NCBI GenBank assembly: GCA_033813635.1
Contig: JAPXRI010000012.1
Coordinates: forward strand, 1-64,000
Source: JAPXRI01 sp033813635
GTDB lineage: Bacteria > Bacillota > Clostridia > Oscillospirales > QAMX01
DNA: 64,000 bases
Direction: 5' to 3'
This document shows, one piece after another, positions 57,393 through 64,000 of this stretch; position 1 is the first letter of the stretch, and every line of letters begins with the position of its first letter. The notes below the pieces were generated by a model, which saw nothing but the letters and a program-made list of their open reading frames with translations, had not been told where the DNA came from and ran no database searches. The translations under genes and the position numbers were made by a program.

Positions 57393-58649
57393 TTAACTTT
57401 TCCCGATGTCTTTTCTGTAATACATACCCTCGAAACTGATATTTTTCGCGCAGGCGTAGGCTTTTTCGAGCGCTTTTTCCAGCGTGTCGCCGAGGGAGGT
57501 GACGCCGAGAACCCGGCCGCCGGAGGTGACGAGCCTGCCGGACTCGAGCTTTGTTCCGGCGTGATAAACTACCGCGCCTTCGGCCTCAGCCTTTTCAGCA
57601 CCGGTGATCTCGAAGCCCTTTTGATAGAAGGCGGGGTAGCCGCCGCTGGCCAGCACGATGCAGGCCGCTGCCCGGGGGTCCCACTCGATCTTTATCTCGG
57701 AGAGCCTTCCGCCTATAATAGCGAGCATGATGTCCAATAGGCTTGTTTTCAATCTGGGGAGGACGGCCTGGGTCTCGGGGTCTCCAAAGCGGCAGTTGTA
57801 CTCCACCACCTTGGGGCCGTTGTCCGTCAGCATCAGACCGAAGTACAATACGCCCTTGAAGGGGCGGCCTTCGGCCTTCATCGCGCGCACTGTCGGAAGG
57901 AAAATCTCCCGCATGCAGCGCTCCGCAAGCTCGGAGGTGTAGTGCCTTGAGGGGGAGATGGCACCCATGCCGCCGGTGTTCGGCCCTCTGTCGCCGTCAA
58001 AGGCGCGCTTATGATCCTGAGCGGAGACCATGGGGACGACAGTTTCGCCGTCGGTAAAACACAAAACGCTGACCTCGGGGCCGGACATGCATTCCTCGAC
58101 GACGACGCGGCTGCCGGCCGAGCCGAACACTCTGTCGCCCATCGCGGATTTCAGCGCGGAGAGCGCCTCGTCCACGGTCTGCGCTACGGTGACGCCCTTG
58201 CCGAGTGCGAGGCCGTCGGCCTTAACGACGATCGGCGCGCCCTGCGCCTTCACGTAGTTCTCGGCCGCCTCAAGCTCGTCGAACACCGCGAAACGGGCTG
58301 TCGGGATGCCGTGTTTTTTCATTAGATTCTTGGCAAAGGATTTGCTACCCTCGATAACCGCGGCGGCCTTGTTCGGGCCGAACGCGGGGACGCCGATTTC
58401 CTCGAGCGCGTCGACCATACCGAGGGCGAGCGGATCGTCCGGCGCTACCATCACCAGGTCGGGACGCGCGGCTTTGGCAAACTCGCATACGCCGTCGATG
58501 TCGGTCGCCTTGATCGGGACGCATTCGGCGAGCGCGGAGATGCCGCCGTTGCCGGGCGCGCACCAGAGCTTTTCGACCCGCGGATCCTTTGATAGGGCGC
58601 GGACGATCGCGTGTTCCCTTCCGCCGCCGCCGATAACCAGTATTTTCAT
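57393..58649 (-). CDS. purD: Phosphoribosylamine-glycine ligase
   Basis: Second step of purine synthesis: PRA plus glycine plus ATP gives GAR. The 418-residue ATP-grasp protein starts MKILVIGGGGREHAI. The ATP site shows VVKADGLALGKGV (near 142), GPEVSVLCFTDG and the metal-binding region CRFGDPETQAVLPRLK (near 285). SPSRHYT and the GGMGA stretch are typical. Last gene of the operon, 33 bases after purH. Confidence 0.98.
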   Translation of the reverse strand: MKILVIGGGGREHAIVRALSKDPRVEKLWCAPGNGGISALAECVPIKATDIDGVCEFAKAARPDLVMVAPDDPLALGMVDALEEIGVPAFGPNKAAAVIEGSKSFAKNLMKKHGIPTARFAVFDELEAAENYVKAQGAPIVVKADGLALGKGVTVAQTVDEALSALKSAMGDRVFGSAGSRVVVEECMSGPEVSVLCFTDGETVVPMVSAQDHKRAFDGDRGPNTGGMGAISPSRHYTSELAERCMREIFLPTVRAMKAEGRPFKGVLYFGLMLTDNGPKVVEYNCRFGDPETQAVLPRLKTSLLDIMLAIIGGRLSEIKIEWDPRAAACIVLASGGYPAFYQKGFEITGAEKAEAEGAVVYHAGTKLESGRLVTSGGRVLGVTSLGDTLEKALEKAYACAKNISFEGMYYRKDIGKS

Positions 58650-58682
58650 CAGATCACCATTTCCTTAACAGATCGGGGGTTT

Positions 58683-60221
58683 TTAGTGCTTGAAATGCCG
58701 CATTCCGGTGAAGACCATCGCGATGCCGTACTGATCGCATTTTTTAATTGAATCGGCGTCCCGTATGCTTCCGCCCGGCTGAATGATCGCGGTGATCCCG
58801 GCGGCGGCTGCCGCCTCGACGCAGTCGTCAAACGGAAAGAAAGCGTCGGAGGCCATCACGCCGCCTTTTGCCTTATCGCCGGCGGCGGAAGCGGCGATCT
58901 GCGTCGAGTTAATGCGGTTGGGCTGCCCGGCACCGATGCCGATGGTCTGGATGCCGTTCGCGAAGACGATGGCGTTGGACTTGGTATGCTTGACGACCTT
59001 CCAGGCCAAGATCAGCTTTTTCATCTCTTCGTTCGTCGGGGTGCGCTTGGTAACAACCTTGATGTCGTTCTCGTTTAAAAGCTCGCAGTTCAGTTCGGAG
59101 ACCAGCAGGCCCCCGGCGACCTTTTTATAGTCCAGCATGTCCTTTGTGTTTTTCCTGGTGATGTCCGGGAGCTCAAGGATTCTGATGTTCGGCTTTTTCT
59201 CAAGCAGCTCAAGCGCGCCGGGGGTAAAGGACGGCGCTACGAGGACCTCGACGAATATTTTGGCGATCTGTTCGGCGGTCGCCTCGTCAATTTCCCTGTT
59301 TGCGGCGACTATGCCGCCATAGATGGAGACGGGGTCCGCGTCGTAGGCGTTTTTAAAGGCTTCGGCCATCGTACCGCCCAGGCCGACGCCGCAGGGGTTC
59401 GCGTGCTTGACGGCGACTACGCAGGGCTCGTCGAACTCCTTTAATAGGTCCAGCGCGCCGTTTGTGTCGTTGATGTTGTTGAACGAGAGCTCCTTGCCGT
59501 GGAGCTGCTTCGCGGCGGCTAGGGTGCCGTCGACGGCTAGGGGTTCGCGGTAGAAAACCGCCTTCTGATGGGGATTTTCGCCGTAGCGGAGGTCCTGGAG
59601 CTTTTCGAAGGTGACGGTGAAGTTGTCGGGGAACTCGTCCGTGATTTGCCGTCTCAGATAGTTTGAGATAAGCGTGTCGTAGGCGGCGGTGTGCTCGAAC
59701 ACCTTGAGCGCGAGCCGGAAACGCGTCTTTTCGTCCAGCGTTTTGTTTTTCAGCCCGTCGAGGACCGCGGCGTAATCCGCGGGATCGACTATAACGGTGA
59801 CGTCCTTGTAGTTTTTCGCGGCCGCGCGGATCATTGTCGGACCGCCGATGTCTATATTCTCAATCGCTTCCTCGAGTGTGACGCCGGGCTTCTGAATCGT
59901 CGCCTTGAACGGGTAGAGATTTATCGCGACGATGTCAATCGGCGAGACGCCGAGTTTTTCTAGCGTTTCCATATGCTCCGGGTTTGAGCGCATCGCCAGA
60001 ATACCGGCGTGGACCATGGGATGGAGCGTCTTTACCCGCCCGTCGAGGCACTCCGGAAACCCGGTGACGTCCGATATCCCGACGACCTCGATTCCCGCGC
60101 CTCGTAGCGCCGCCGCCGTGCCGCCAGTCGAAATAATCTCGTAGCCGAGCCCGGCAAGCCCTTTCGCGAATTCACAGACACCGGTCTTGTCGGATACGCT
60201 GATGATCGCTCTTTTTTTCAT
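58683..60221 (-). CDS. purH: Bifunctional AICAR transformylase/IMP cyclohydrolase
   Basis: Last two steps of IMP synthesis, 512 residues. The N-terminal IMP cyclohydrolase (1-~190) has SVSDKTGVCEFAKGL and VKTLHPMVHAGIL. The C-terminal transformylase has LRYGENPHQKAVFY (near 207) and the catalytic KHANPCGVG (near 265). ATG 60221 follows GGAGG; an upstream in-frame ATG at 60233 overlaps that site. It starts 23 bases after purN. Confidence 0.98.
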   Translation of the reverse strand: MKKRAIISVSDKTGVCEFAKGLAGLGYEIISTGGTAAALRGAGIEVVGISDVTGFPECLDGRVKTLHPMVHAGILAMRSNPEHMETLEKLGVSPIDIVAINLYPFKATIQKPGVTLEEAIENIDIGGPTMIRAAAKNYKDVTVIVDPADYAAVLDGLKNKTLDEKTRFRLALKVFEHTAAYDTLISNYLRRQITDEFPDNFTVTFEKLQDLRYGENPHQKAVFYREPLAVDGTLAAAKQLHGKELSFNNINDTNGALDLLKEFDEPCVVAVKHANPCGVGLGGTMAEAFKNAYDADPVSIYGGIVAANREIDEATAEQIAKIFVEVLVAPSFTPGALELLEKKPNIRILELPDITRKNTKDMLDYKKVAGGLLVSELNCELLNENDIKVVTKRTPTNEEMKKLILAWKVVKHTKSNAIVFANGIQTIGIGAGQPNRINSTQIAASAAGDKAKGGVMASDAFFPFDDCVEAAAAAGITAIIQPGGSIRDADSIKKCDQYGIAMVFTGMRHFKH

Positions 60222-60244
60222 AAGAACCTCCATGCAAATGTGAA

Positions 60245-60889
60245 TTATATTATTTTAACCGTCCTGCCGTCGATTTTGAGCCTGCCCTCGCAGAACAGCG
60301 AGACGGCTTTCGGCAAAAGAACCCATTCCGCCTGCTCCATAACCCTTCTCTGCAGCGTTTCGGGCGTGTCGTTCTCCAGCACCGGCACGGCTTTCTGAAG
60401 GATCAGCGGGCCGCCGTCGGTCTCTGGCGTCACGAAATGGACGCTCGCGCCGGTGACCTTTACTCCGTAGTCGAGCGCGGCCTTGTGTACCTTCAGCCCG
60501 TAATAACCCTCGCCGCAGAACGACGGGATCAGCGAGGGGTGGACATTGATGACCGCGTTCCGGTAGCGTTCGCAGAACGGCGCGTCCAGTATGCACATAA
60601 AGCCTGAGAGCACGACGAGGCCGATTTCGTAGGGCTCCAGCGCCGTTATCAGCGCGCGGGTGTATTCGGCGCGGGAGGCATAATCGGCTCTCGGAAGGAT
60701 CAGGGTCTCGACCCCGGCTTTTTTTGCGCGGGTGAGCGCGTACGCCTCGGGGTTGGATGAGATGCAGAGCCTAATAATCCCCCCGCCGAGACCGGTGGCC
60801 TCGGTGGCGTCGAGCAGCGCCTGAAAATTGGTGCCTCCGCCGGATACGAGAACGGCGATGTTCGTTTTTTTATGCTCCTGGTCAGACAA
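60245..60889 (-). CDS. purN: Phosphoribosylglycinamide formyltransferase
   Basis: Folate-dependent formylation of GAR to FGAR. The conserved start NIAVLVSGGGTNFQALLD is followed by the catalytic region INVHPSLIPSF with His and the C-terminal GASVHFVTPETDGGPLILQ containing the Asp of the active site. The start codon is uncertain. There is no ATG close to the conserved N-terminus. TTG 60889 overlaps the purM stop by eight bases with only GGGA upstream. An AGGAG lies nine bases before ACG at 60865, directly ahead of NIAVL. ATG 60916 is deep in purM and unlikely. Confidence 0.93.
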   Translation of the reverse strand: MSDQEHKKTNIAVLVSGGGTNFQALLDATEATGLGGGIIRLCISSNPEAYALTRAKKAGVETLILPRADYASRAEYTRALITALEPYEIGLVVLSGFMCILDAPFCERYRNAVINVHPSLIPSFCGEGYYGLKVHKAALDYGVKVTGASVHFVTPETDGGPLILQKAVPVLENDTPETLQRRVMEQAEWVLLPKAVSLFCEGRLKIDGRTVKII

Positions 60890-61922
60890 TTTCGATCCCG
60901 CTTTCTTCCGCGGCAACGCACTCGCCGAAAATTACGGCGTTTACGCCGTTTTCCCTGAGAACCTCGACGCACAAATCGGCCTCTGTTTTCGAGACGACCA
61001 CCGCCATGCCGACGCCCATGTTGAACGTGTTGTACATCTCCCGCTCGCTAATATCGCCCTCGCTCGCGAGGAGCCGGAAGACCGGCGGGACCGGAACCGC
61101 GTTTTTGTCGAGTCTCGCGCGGACGTTGTCCGGCAGCATGCGGGGGATGTTTTCAAAGAAACCGCCGCCGGTGATATGCGCAGCCCCCTTGACCGAGACG
61201 CGGCGCATCGCGGCGAGCAGCGGCTTGACGTATATCTCGGTGGGGGTCAAAAGCTCCTCGCCGAGGGTTTTGCCCAGCTCCGGGACGTATTTTCCGATGT
61301 TGTCCGCCGACACAGCGAGAATTTTTCTGATAAGCGAAAAGCCGTTTGAATGTACGCCGGAGGAGGGGAGCGCTACGACGACGTCCCCCGGGACTATTTT
61401 CGAGCAATCCGTTATTTTATCGTAGTCCGCCATGCCGACACAGAAGCCCGCGAGGTCGTACTCGTTTTCCGCGTAGAGCCCGGGCATTTCGGCGGTTTCG
61501 CCGCCGATCAGCGCGCAGCCGGCTTTTATGCAGCCCTCGGATATGCCTTTGACGATGTCGGCGACGCGTTCAGGCCTGTTTTTGCCCACCGCGACGTAGT
61601 CGAGGAAGAAAAGGGGCGCCGCGCCGGCGCAGACCACGTCGTTTGCGCACATGGCCACGCAGTCGATTCCGACCGTGTCGTGCTTGTCCATCAGAAACGC
61701 GATCTTCAGCTTTGTGCCCACGCCGTCGGTGCCCGAGATCAGCACGGGGCGTTTGATGCCGGAGATATCCGGCTCAAACAACCCGCCGAAGCCGCCGAGG
61801 CCGCCGATCACGCCTTTGGTGAAGGTGCGCGTGACGAACGGCTTCATCAGGTCCACCGCTTTGTAGCCCGCCGTGATGTCGACGCCCGCGTCCTTATACC
61901 TGTCGGAATATGAATTCTTCAT
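60882..61922 (-). CDS. purM: Phosphoribosylformylglycinamidine cyclo-ligase
   Basis: Makes AIR from FGAM, 346 residues. DAGVDITAGYKAVDLMKPFV is near the start. The ATP-binding LISGTDGVGTKLKIAF (near 62), AMCANDVVCAGA, GGETAEMPGLY and the ITGGGFFENIPRML segment (near 255) mark the AIRS family. It begins 16 bases after purF and overlaps the start of purN. Confidence 0.98.
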   Translation of the reverse strand: MKNSYSDRYKDAGVDITAGYKAVDLMKPFVTRTFTKGVIGGLGGFGGLFEPDISGIKRPVLISGTDGVGTKLKIAFLMDKHDTVGIDCVAMCANDVVCAGAAPLFFLDYVAVGKNRPERVADIVKGISEGCIKAGCALIGGETAEMPGLYAENEYDLAGFCVGMADYDKITDCSKIVPGDVVVALPSSGVHSNGFSLIRKILAVSADNIGKYVPELGKTLGEELLTPTEIYVKPLLAAMRRVSVKGAAHITGGGFFENIPRMLPDNVRARLDKNAVPVPPVFRLLASEGDISEREMYNTFNMGVGMAVVVSKTEADLCVEVLRENGVNAVIFGECVAAEESGIEIV

Positions 61923-61938
61923 CGTGTTTCTCCTTTTT

Positions 61939-63354
61939 TTAGCTTTTGGGGAGCACCGGGTATTCGCCGCTGAAACAGGAGGTGCAGAGATCCAGCGAGC
62001 AGCTTTTCGCGATTTCGTCCAGAGCGCTCTGGGAGAGATAGCCGAGCGAGTCGGCGCCGATCGATTCCGCGACCTCCCTGACGGTATTGTTTGTTGCTAT
62101 CAGCAAGCTTCTGTCCGGGATATCCGTCCCGTAGTAGCAGGGGGCGATGAACGGCGGGCTTGAGACCCGCATATGGACTTCCAGCGCGCCCGCATCCCTT
62201 ATAAGCGAGACGATGTGGGCGCTGGTCGTCCCGCGTACAATCGAATCGTCCACCATTACGACGCGCTTGCCGTAAATCTCGGAGGTGAGCGCGCTGAGCT
62301 TTAAATGGACGGAGTTCTCTCTTTCCCCCTGGGTCGGCTGGATAAAGGTGCGGGTTATATAACGGTTTTTGACAAGACCGACGCCGTAGGGTATGCCGGA
62401 GCGCTTCGCGTAGCCGATCGCGGCGCTTAAGCCCGAATCCGGCACGCCGATAACGATGTCCGCGTCTGCCGGGTGCTCGTCGGCCAGGTGCGAGCCCATT
62501 CTCTGGCGCGCAAGGTCGACCGGCAGGCCGTCGATCACGCTGTCCGGACGGGCAAAGTAGATAAATTCAAACGCGCAGAGGCTTGTCCTCCGCGTTCGAA
62601 TCCCGCTGTCAAGGGAGCAGAGCTCCCCGTCCCTGATTACGGCGATCTCCCCGGGTCTGACGTCGCGCATGAACTCGGCGCCGACCGCGCTGAAAACGCA
62701 GGATTCGCTTGAAAACATATACGAATTTTTCAGTCTGCCGATGCAGAGCGGGCGGAAGCCGTGGGGATCCCGAAAGGCTATCATTTTCTGCGGGCTCATC
62801 AGAACCACGGAAAAGGCGCCCTCAAGGTATGCTACCGCGCGAGCGACGGCTTCCTCGGTAGAGGAGGCGTTCAAACGCTCCCTGACGATAAGGTAGGCGA
62901 TGATTTCGCTGTCGTTCGTCGTCTGGAAAATGTTTCCCTGCCGCTCCAGCTCGTTCCGGAGCTTCGCGGCGTTGACGAGCCTGCCGTTATAGGTGAGCGC
63001 CATGTTGCCCTTGATATGGGAGATGACAATCGGCTGCGCGTTTGCCCACGTGTTTTGCGAGTACGAAGAATAGCGGACGTGGCCTATCGCCGCCTCGCCG
63101 CGGAGGGAGGAAAGTTTTTTCTCGTTGAAGACCTCGGATACGAGCCCGAGCCCCTTTTCGAGAGATATCACGCCGCGGTCGTTCACGGCGATGCCGCAGG
63201 CCTCCTGGCCGCGGTGCTGAAGCGCGTAGAGCGCGGTGTGGGTGATGCGCGCGGCGTCAAGCCCGTCCCGGGGGCAGGTACGGACGCCGAAAACGCCGCA
63301 CTCCTCGCGCGGCTTATCGGAAATTATGCTGTTACAATCCATGAATCCGTTCAT
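61939..63354 (-). CDS. purF: Amidophosphoribosyltransferase
   Basis: First committed step of purine synthesis, 471 residues. A short propeptide precedes the N-terminal nucleophile cysteine in EECGVFGV (Cys19). The propeptide Glu residues indicate processing as in the Bacillus enzyme. The glutaminase follows (ALQHRGQEACGIAV, IGHVRYSSY). The phosphoribosyltransferase domain has the PRPP loop VVMVDDSIVRGTTS (near 357). C-terminal cysteines (CSLDLCTSCFSGEYP) may ligate the iron-sulfur cluster of this enzyme type. AAGGAG lies four bases before ATG 63354; ATG 63342 is an alternative. Confidence 0.97.
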   Translation of the reverse strand: MNGFMDCNSIISDKPREECGVFGVRTCPRDGLDAARITHTALYALQHRGQEACGIAVNDRGVISLEKGLGLVSEVFNEKKLSSLRGEAAIGHVRYSSYSQNTWANAQPIVISHIKGNMALTYNGRLVNAAKLRNELERQGNIFQTTNDSEIIAYLIVRERLNASSTEEAVARAVAYLEGAFSVVLMSPQKMIAFRDPHGFRPLCIGRLKNSYMFSSESCVFSAVGAEFMRDVRPGEIAVIRDGELCSLDSGIRTRRTSLCAFEFIYFARPDSVIDGLPVDLARQRMGSHLADEHPADADIVIGVPDSGLSAAIGYAKRSGIPYGVGLVKNRYITRTFIQPTQGERENSVHLKLSALTSEIYGKRVVMVDDSIVRGTTSAHIVSLIRDAGALEVHMRVSSPPFIAPCYYGTDIPDRSLLIATNNTVREVAESIGADSLGYLSQSALDEIAKSCSLDLCTSCFSGEYPVLPKS

Positions 63355-63387
63355 TTAGCTCCTTAACGAAGGATAAAATGCCCGAGG

Positions 63388-64000
63388 CTACGCTTCTTTG
63401 CCGGTCAGCAGCCTGAAGCACTCGGCGTATTTTTCGTATGTGGCGCGCACGACGCTCTCGGGGAGCTCCGGCGCGGGCGTCACACCGTCCAGTTTGCTTT
63501 CTTTGAGCCAGTCGCGGAGGTACTGCTTATCATAGCTTTTCTGGGGCTTGCCGATATGATACCCGTCAAGCGACCAGAAGCGGCTCGAATCCGGGGTGAG
63601 CACCTCGTCGCCCAGTGTCAAGACGCCTTTTTCGTCAAGCCCGAACTCGAACTTCGTATCGGCGATGATCAGACCCTTTGAAAGCGCGTAGGCTGAGGCC
63701 TTGTTGTACAGCTTCAGCGAGCAGTCAACTATCCTATGCGCAAGCTCGGAGCCGAGCTTGTCCTCCATATACCTGAAGCTGACGTTCTCGTCGTGCCCGG
63801 TCTCCGCTTTGGTCGAGGGGGTAAACAGTGGAAAAGGAAATTTCTGGCTCTCGCGCAGATCCTTCGGGAGAGCCGTGCCGTTCACCGTGCCGTCCTTTTG
63901 GTACGAGGACCAGGCGCTCCCGGTGATATAACCTCTGACGATGCACTCGAACGGGAGCATCTTCAGCTTTTTGACAAGCATACCCCTGCCTCTGACCGAC
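63388..64000 (-). CDS. purC: SAICAR synthetase, N-terminus beyond the right edge
   Basis: Partial gene. It catalyses CAIR plus aspartate to SAICAR. The frame is open to the window edge and carries the family's central and C-terminal parts: SVRGRGMLVKKLKMLPFECI and VRGYITGSAWSSY at the start of the visible part, then KAETGHDENVSF, LIIADTKFEFGLD (near 105 of the visible part) and DEVLTPDSSRFW. About 80-90 N-terminal residues are missing if it is of the ~290-residue type. The ATG at 63981 is internal (MLVKKLK) and not the start. It is upstream of purF by 33 bases and so first of the visible operon. Confidence 0.95.
   Translation of the reverse strand, partial: SVRGRGMLVKKLKMLPFECIVRGYITGSAWSSYQKDGTVNGTALPKDLRESQKFPFPLFTPSTKAETGHDENVSFRYMEDKLGSELAHRIVDCSLKLYNKASAYALSKGLIIADTKFEFGLDEKGVLTLGDEVLTPDSSRFWSLDGYHIGKPQKSYDKQYLRDWLKESKLDGVTPAPELPESVVRATYEKYAECFRLLTGKEA

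Overview
The window is compact, GC-rich, gene-dense bacterial chromosome. The gene content points to an anaerobic Gram-positive of the Clostridia, probably Oscillospirales-like. Evidence: the long single-chain clostridial-type PurL, a DUF5685 protein beside a cysteine-tailed J-domain protein, YitT, a YtrA-type GntR/ABC set, a lipoprotein solute-binding protein, a glycyl radical enzyme and a corrinoid-activating ferredoxin/ASKHA protein. Genus cannot be decided from the sequence. No CRISPR array, prophage or plasmid origin was seen.

Layout. 1-96 is the 5' end of a group IIC intron lying just after a terminator. 150-3664 is a GntR/ABC-ATPase/permease operon (minus) with a clear promoter and operator. 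3732-7630 is purL. 7659-8427 is a split TauE/SafE transporter. 8431-12347 is a corrinoid activator and two URO-D-fold methyltransferase-like proteins. 12367-17686 holds cytoplasmic glycosidases of families GH127, GH29 and GH4. 17749-20117 holds a nitroreductase, a small HTH protein whose only ribosome-positioned start codon is ACG, and an S41-like protein without its catalytic residues. 20241-27970 is an oligopeptide-type ABC operon. 28012-31274 is an MFS transporter and htpG. 31294-34462 is an operon of small redox and enzyme genes. 34496-40657 holds two further glycosidase-like genes, a methyl-DNA repair gene and a ThuA protein. 40678-46995 holds an esterase, then recA, recX, rimO, pgsA and cysS. 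46999-51504 holds YitT, tRNA-Arg(CCU)-tadA, a HAD phosphatase, a small membrane protein, a J-domain protein and DUF5685. 51544-56384 is a glycyl radical enzyme divergent from argH and a DEAD-box helicase. 56471-57290 is a broken AraC/GGDEF-like regulator. 57306-64000 is the purine operon purC-purF-purM-purN-purH-purD (minus), with purC cut by the window edge.

The most unusual locus is the oligopeptide-type transporter. Its second permease (OppC-like) has a seven-repeat RCC1-type beta-propeller inserted between its first membrane helix and the conserved GTDxLGRD segment. Its OppF-like ATPase carries about 190 extra, highly charged, coiled-coil-like residues between Walker A and the Q-loop. Both ends of the complex, outside and cytoplasmic, therefore carry added domains. 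The operon also has its own strong promoter and a 72-residue membrane protein at its end. The carbohydrate genes lack signal peptides and so probably act on imported oligosaccharides.
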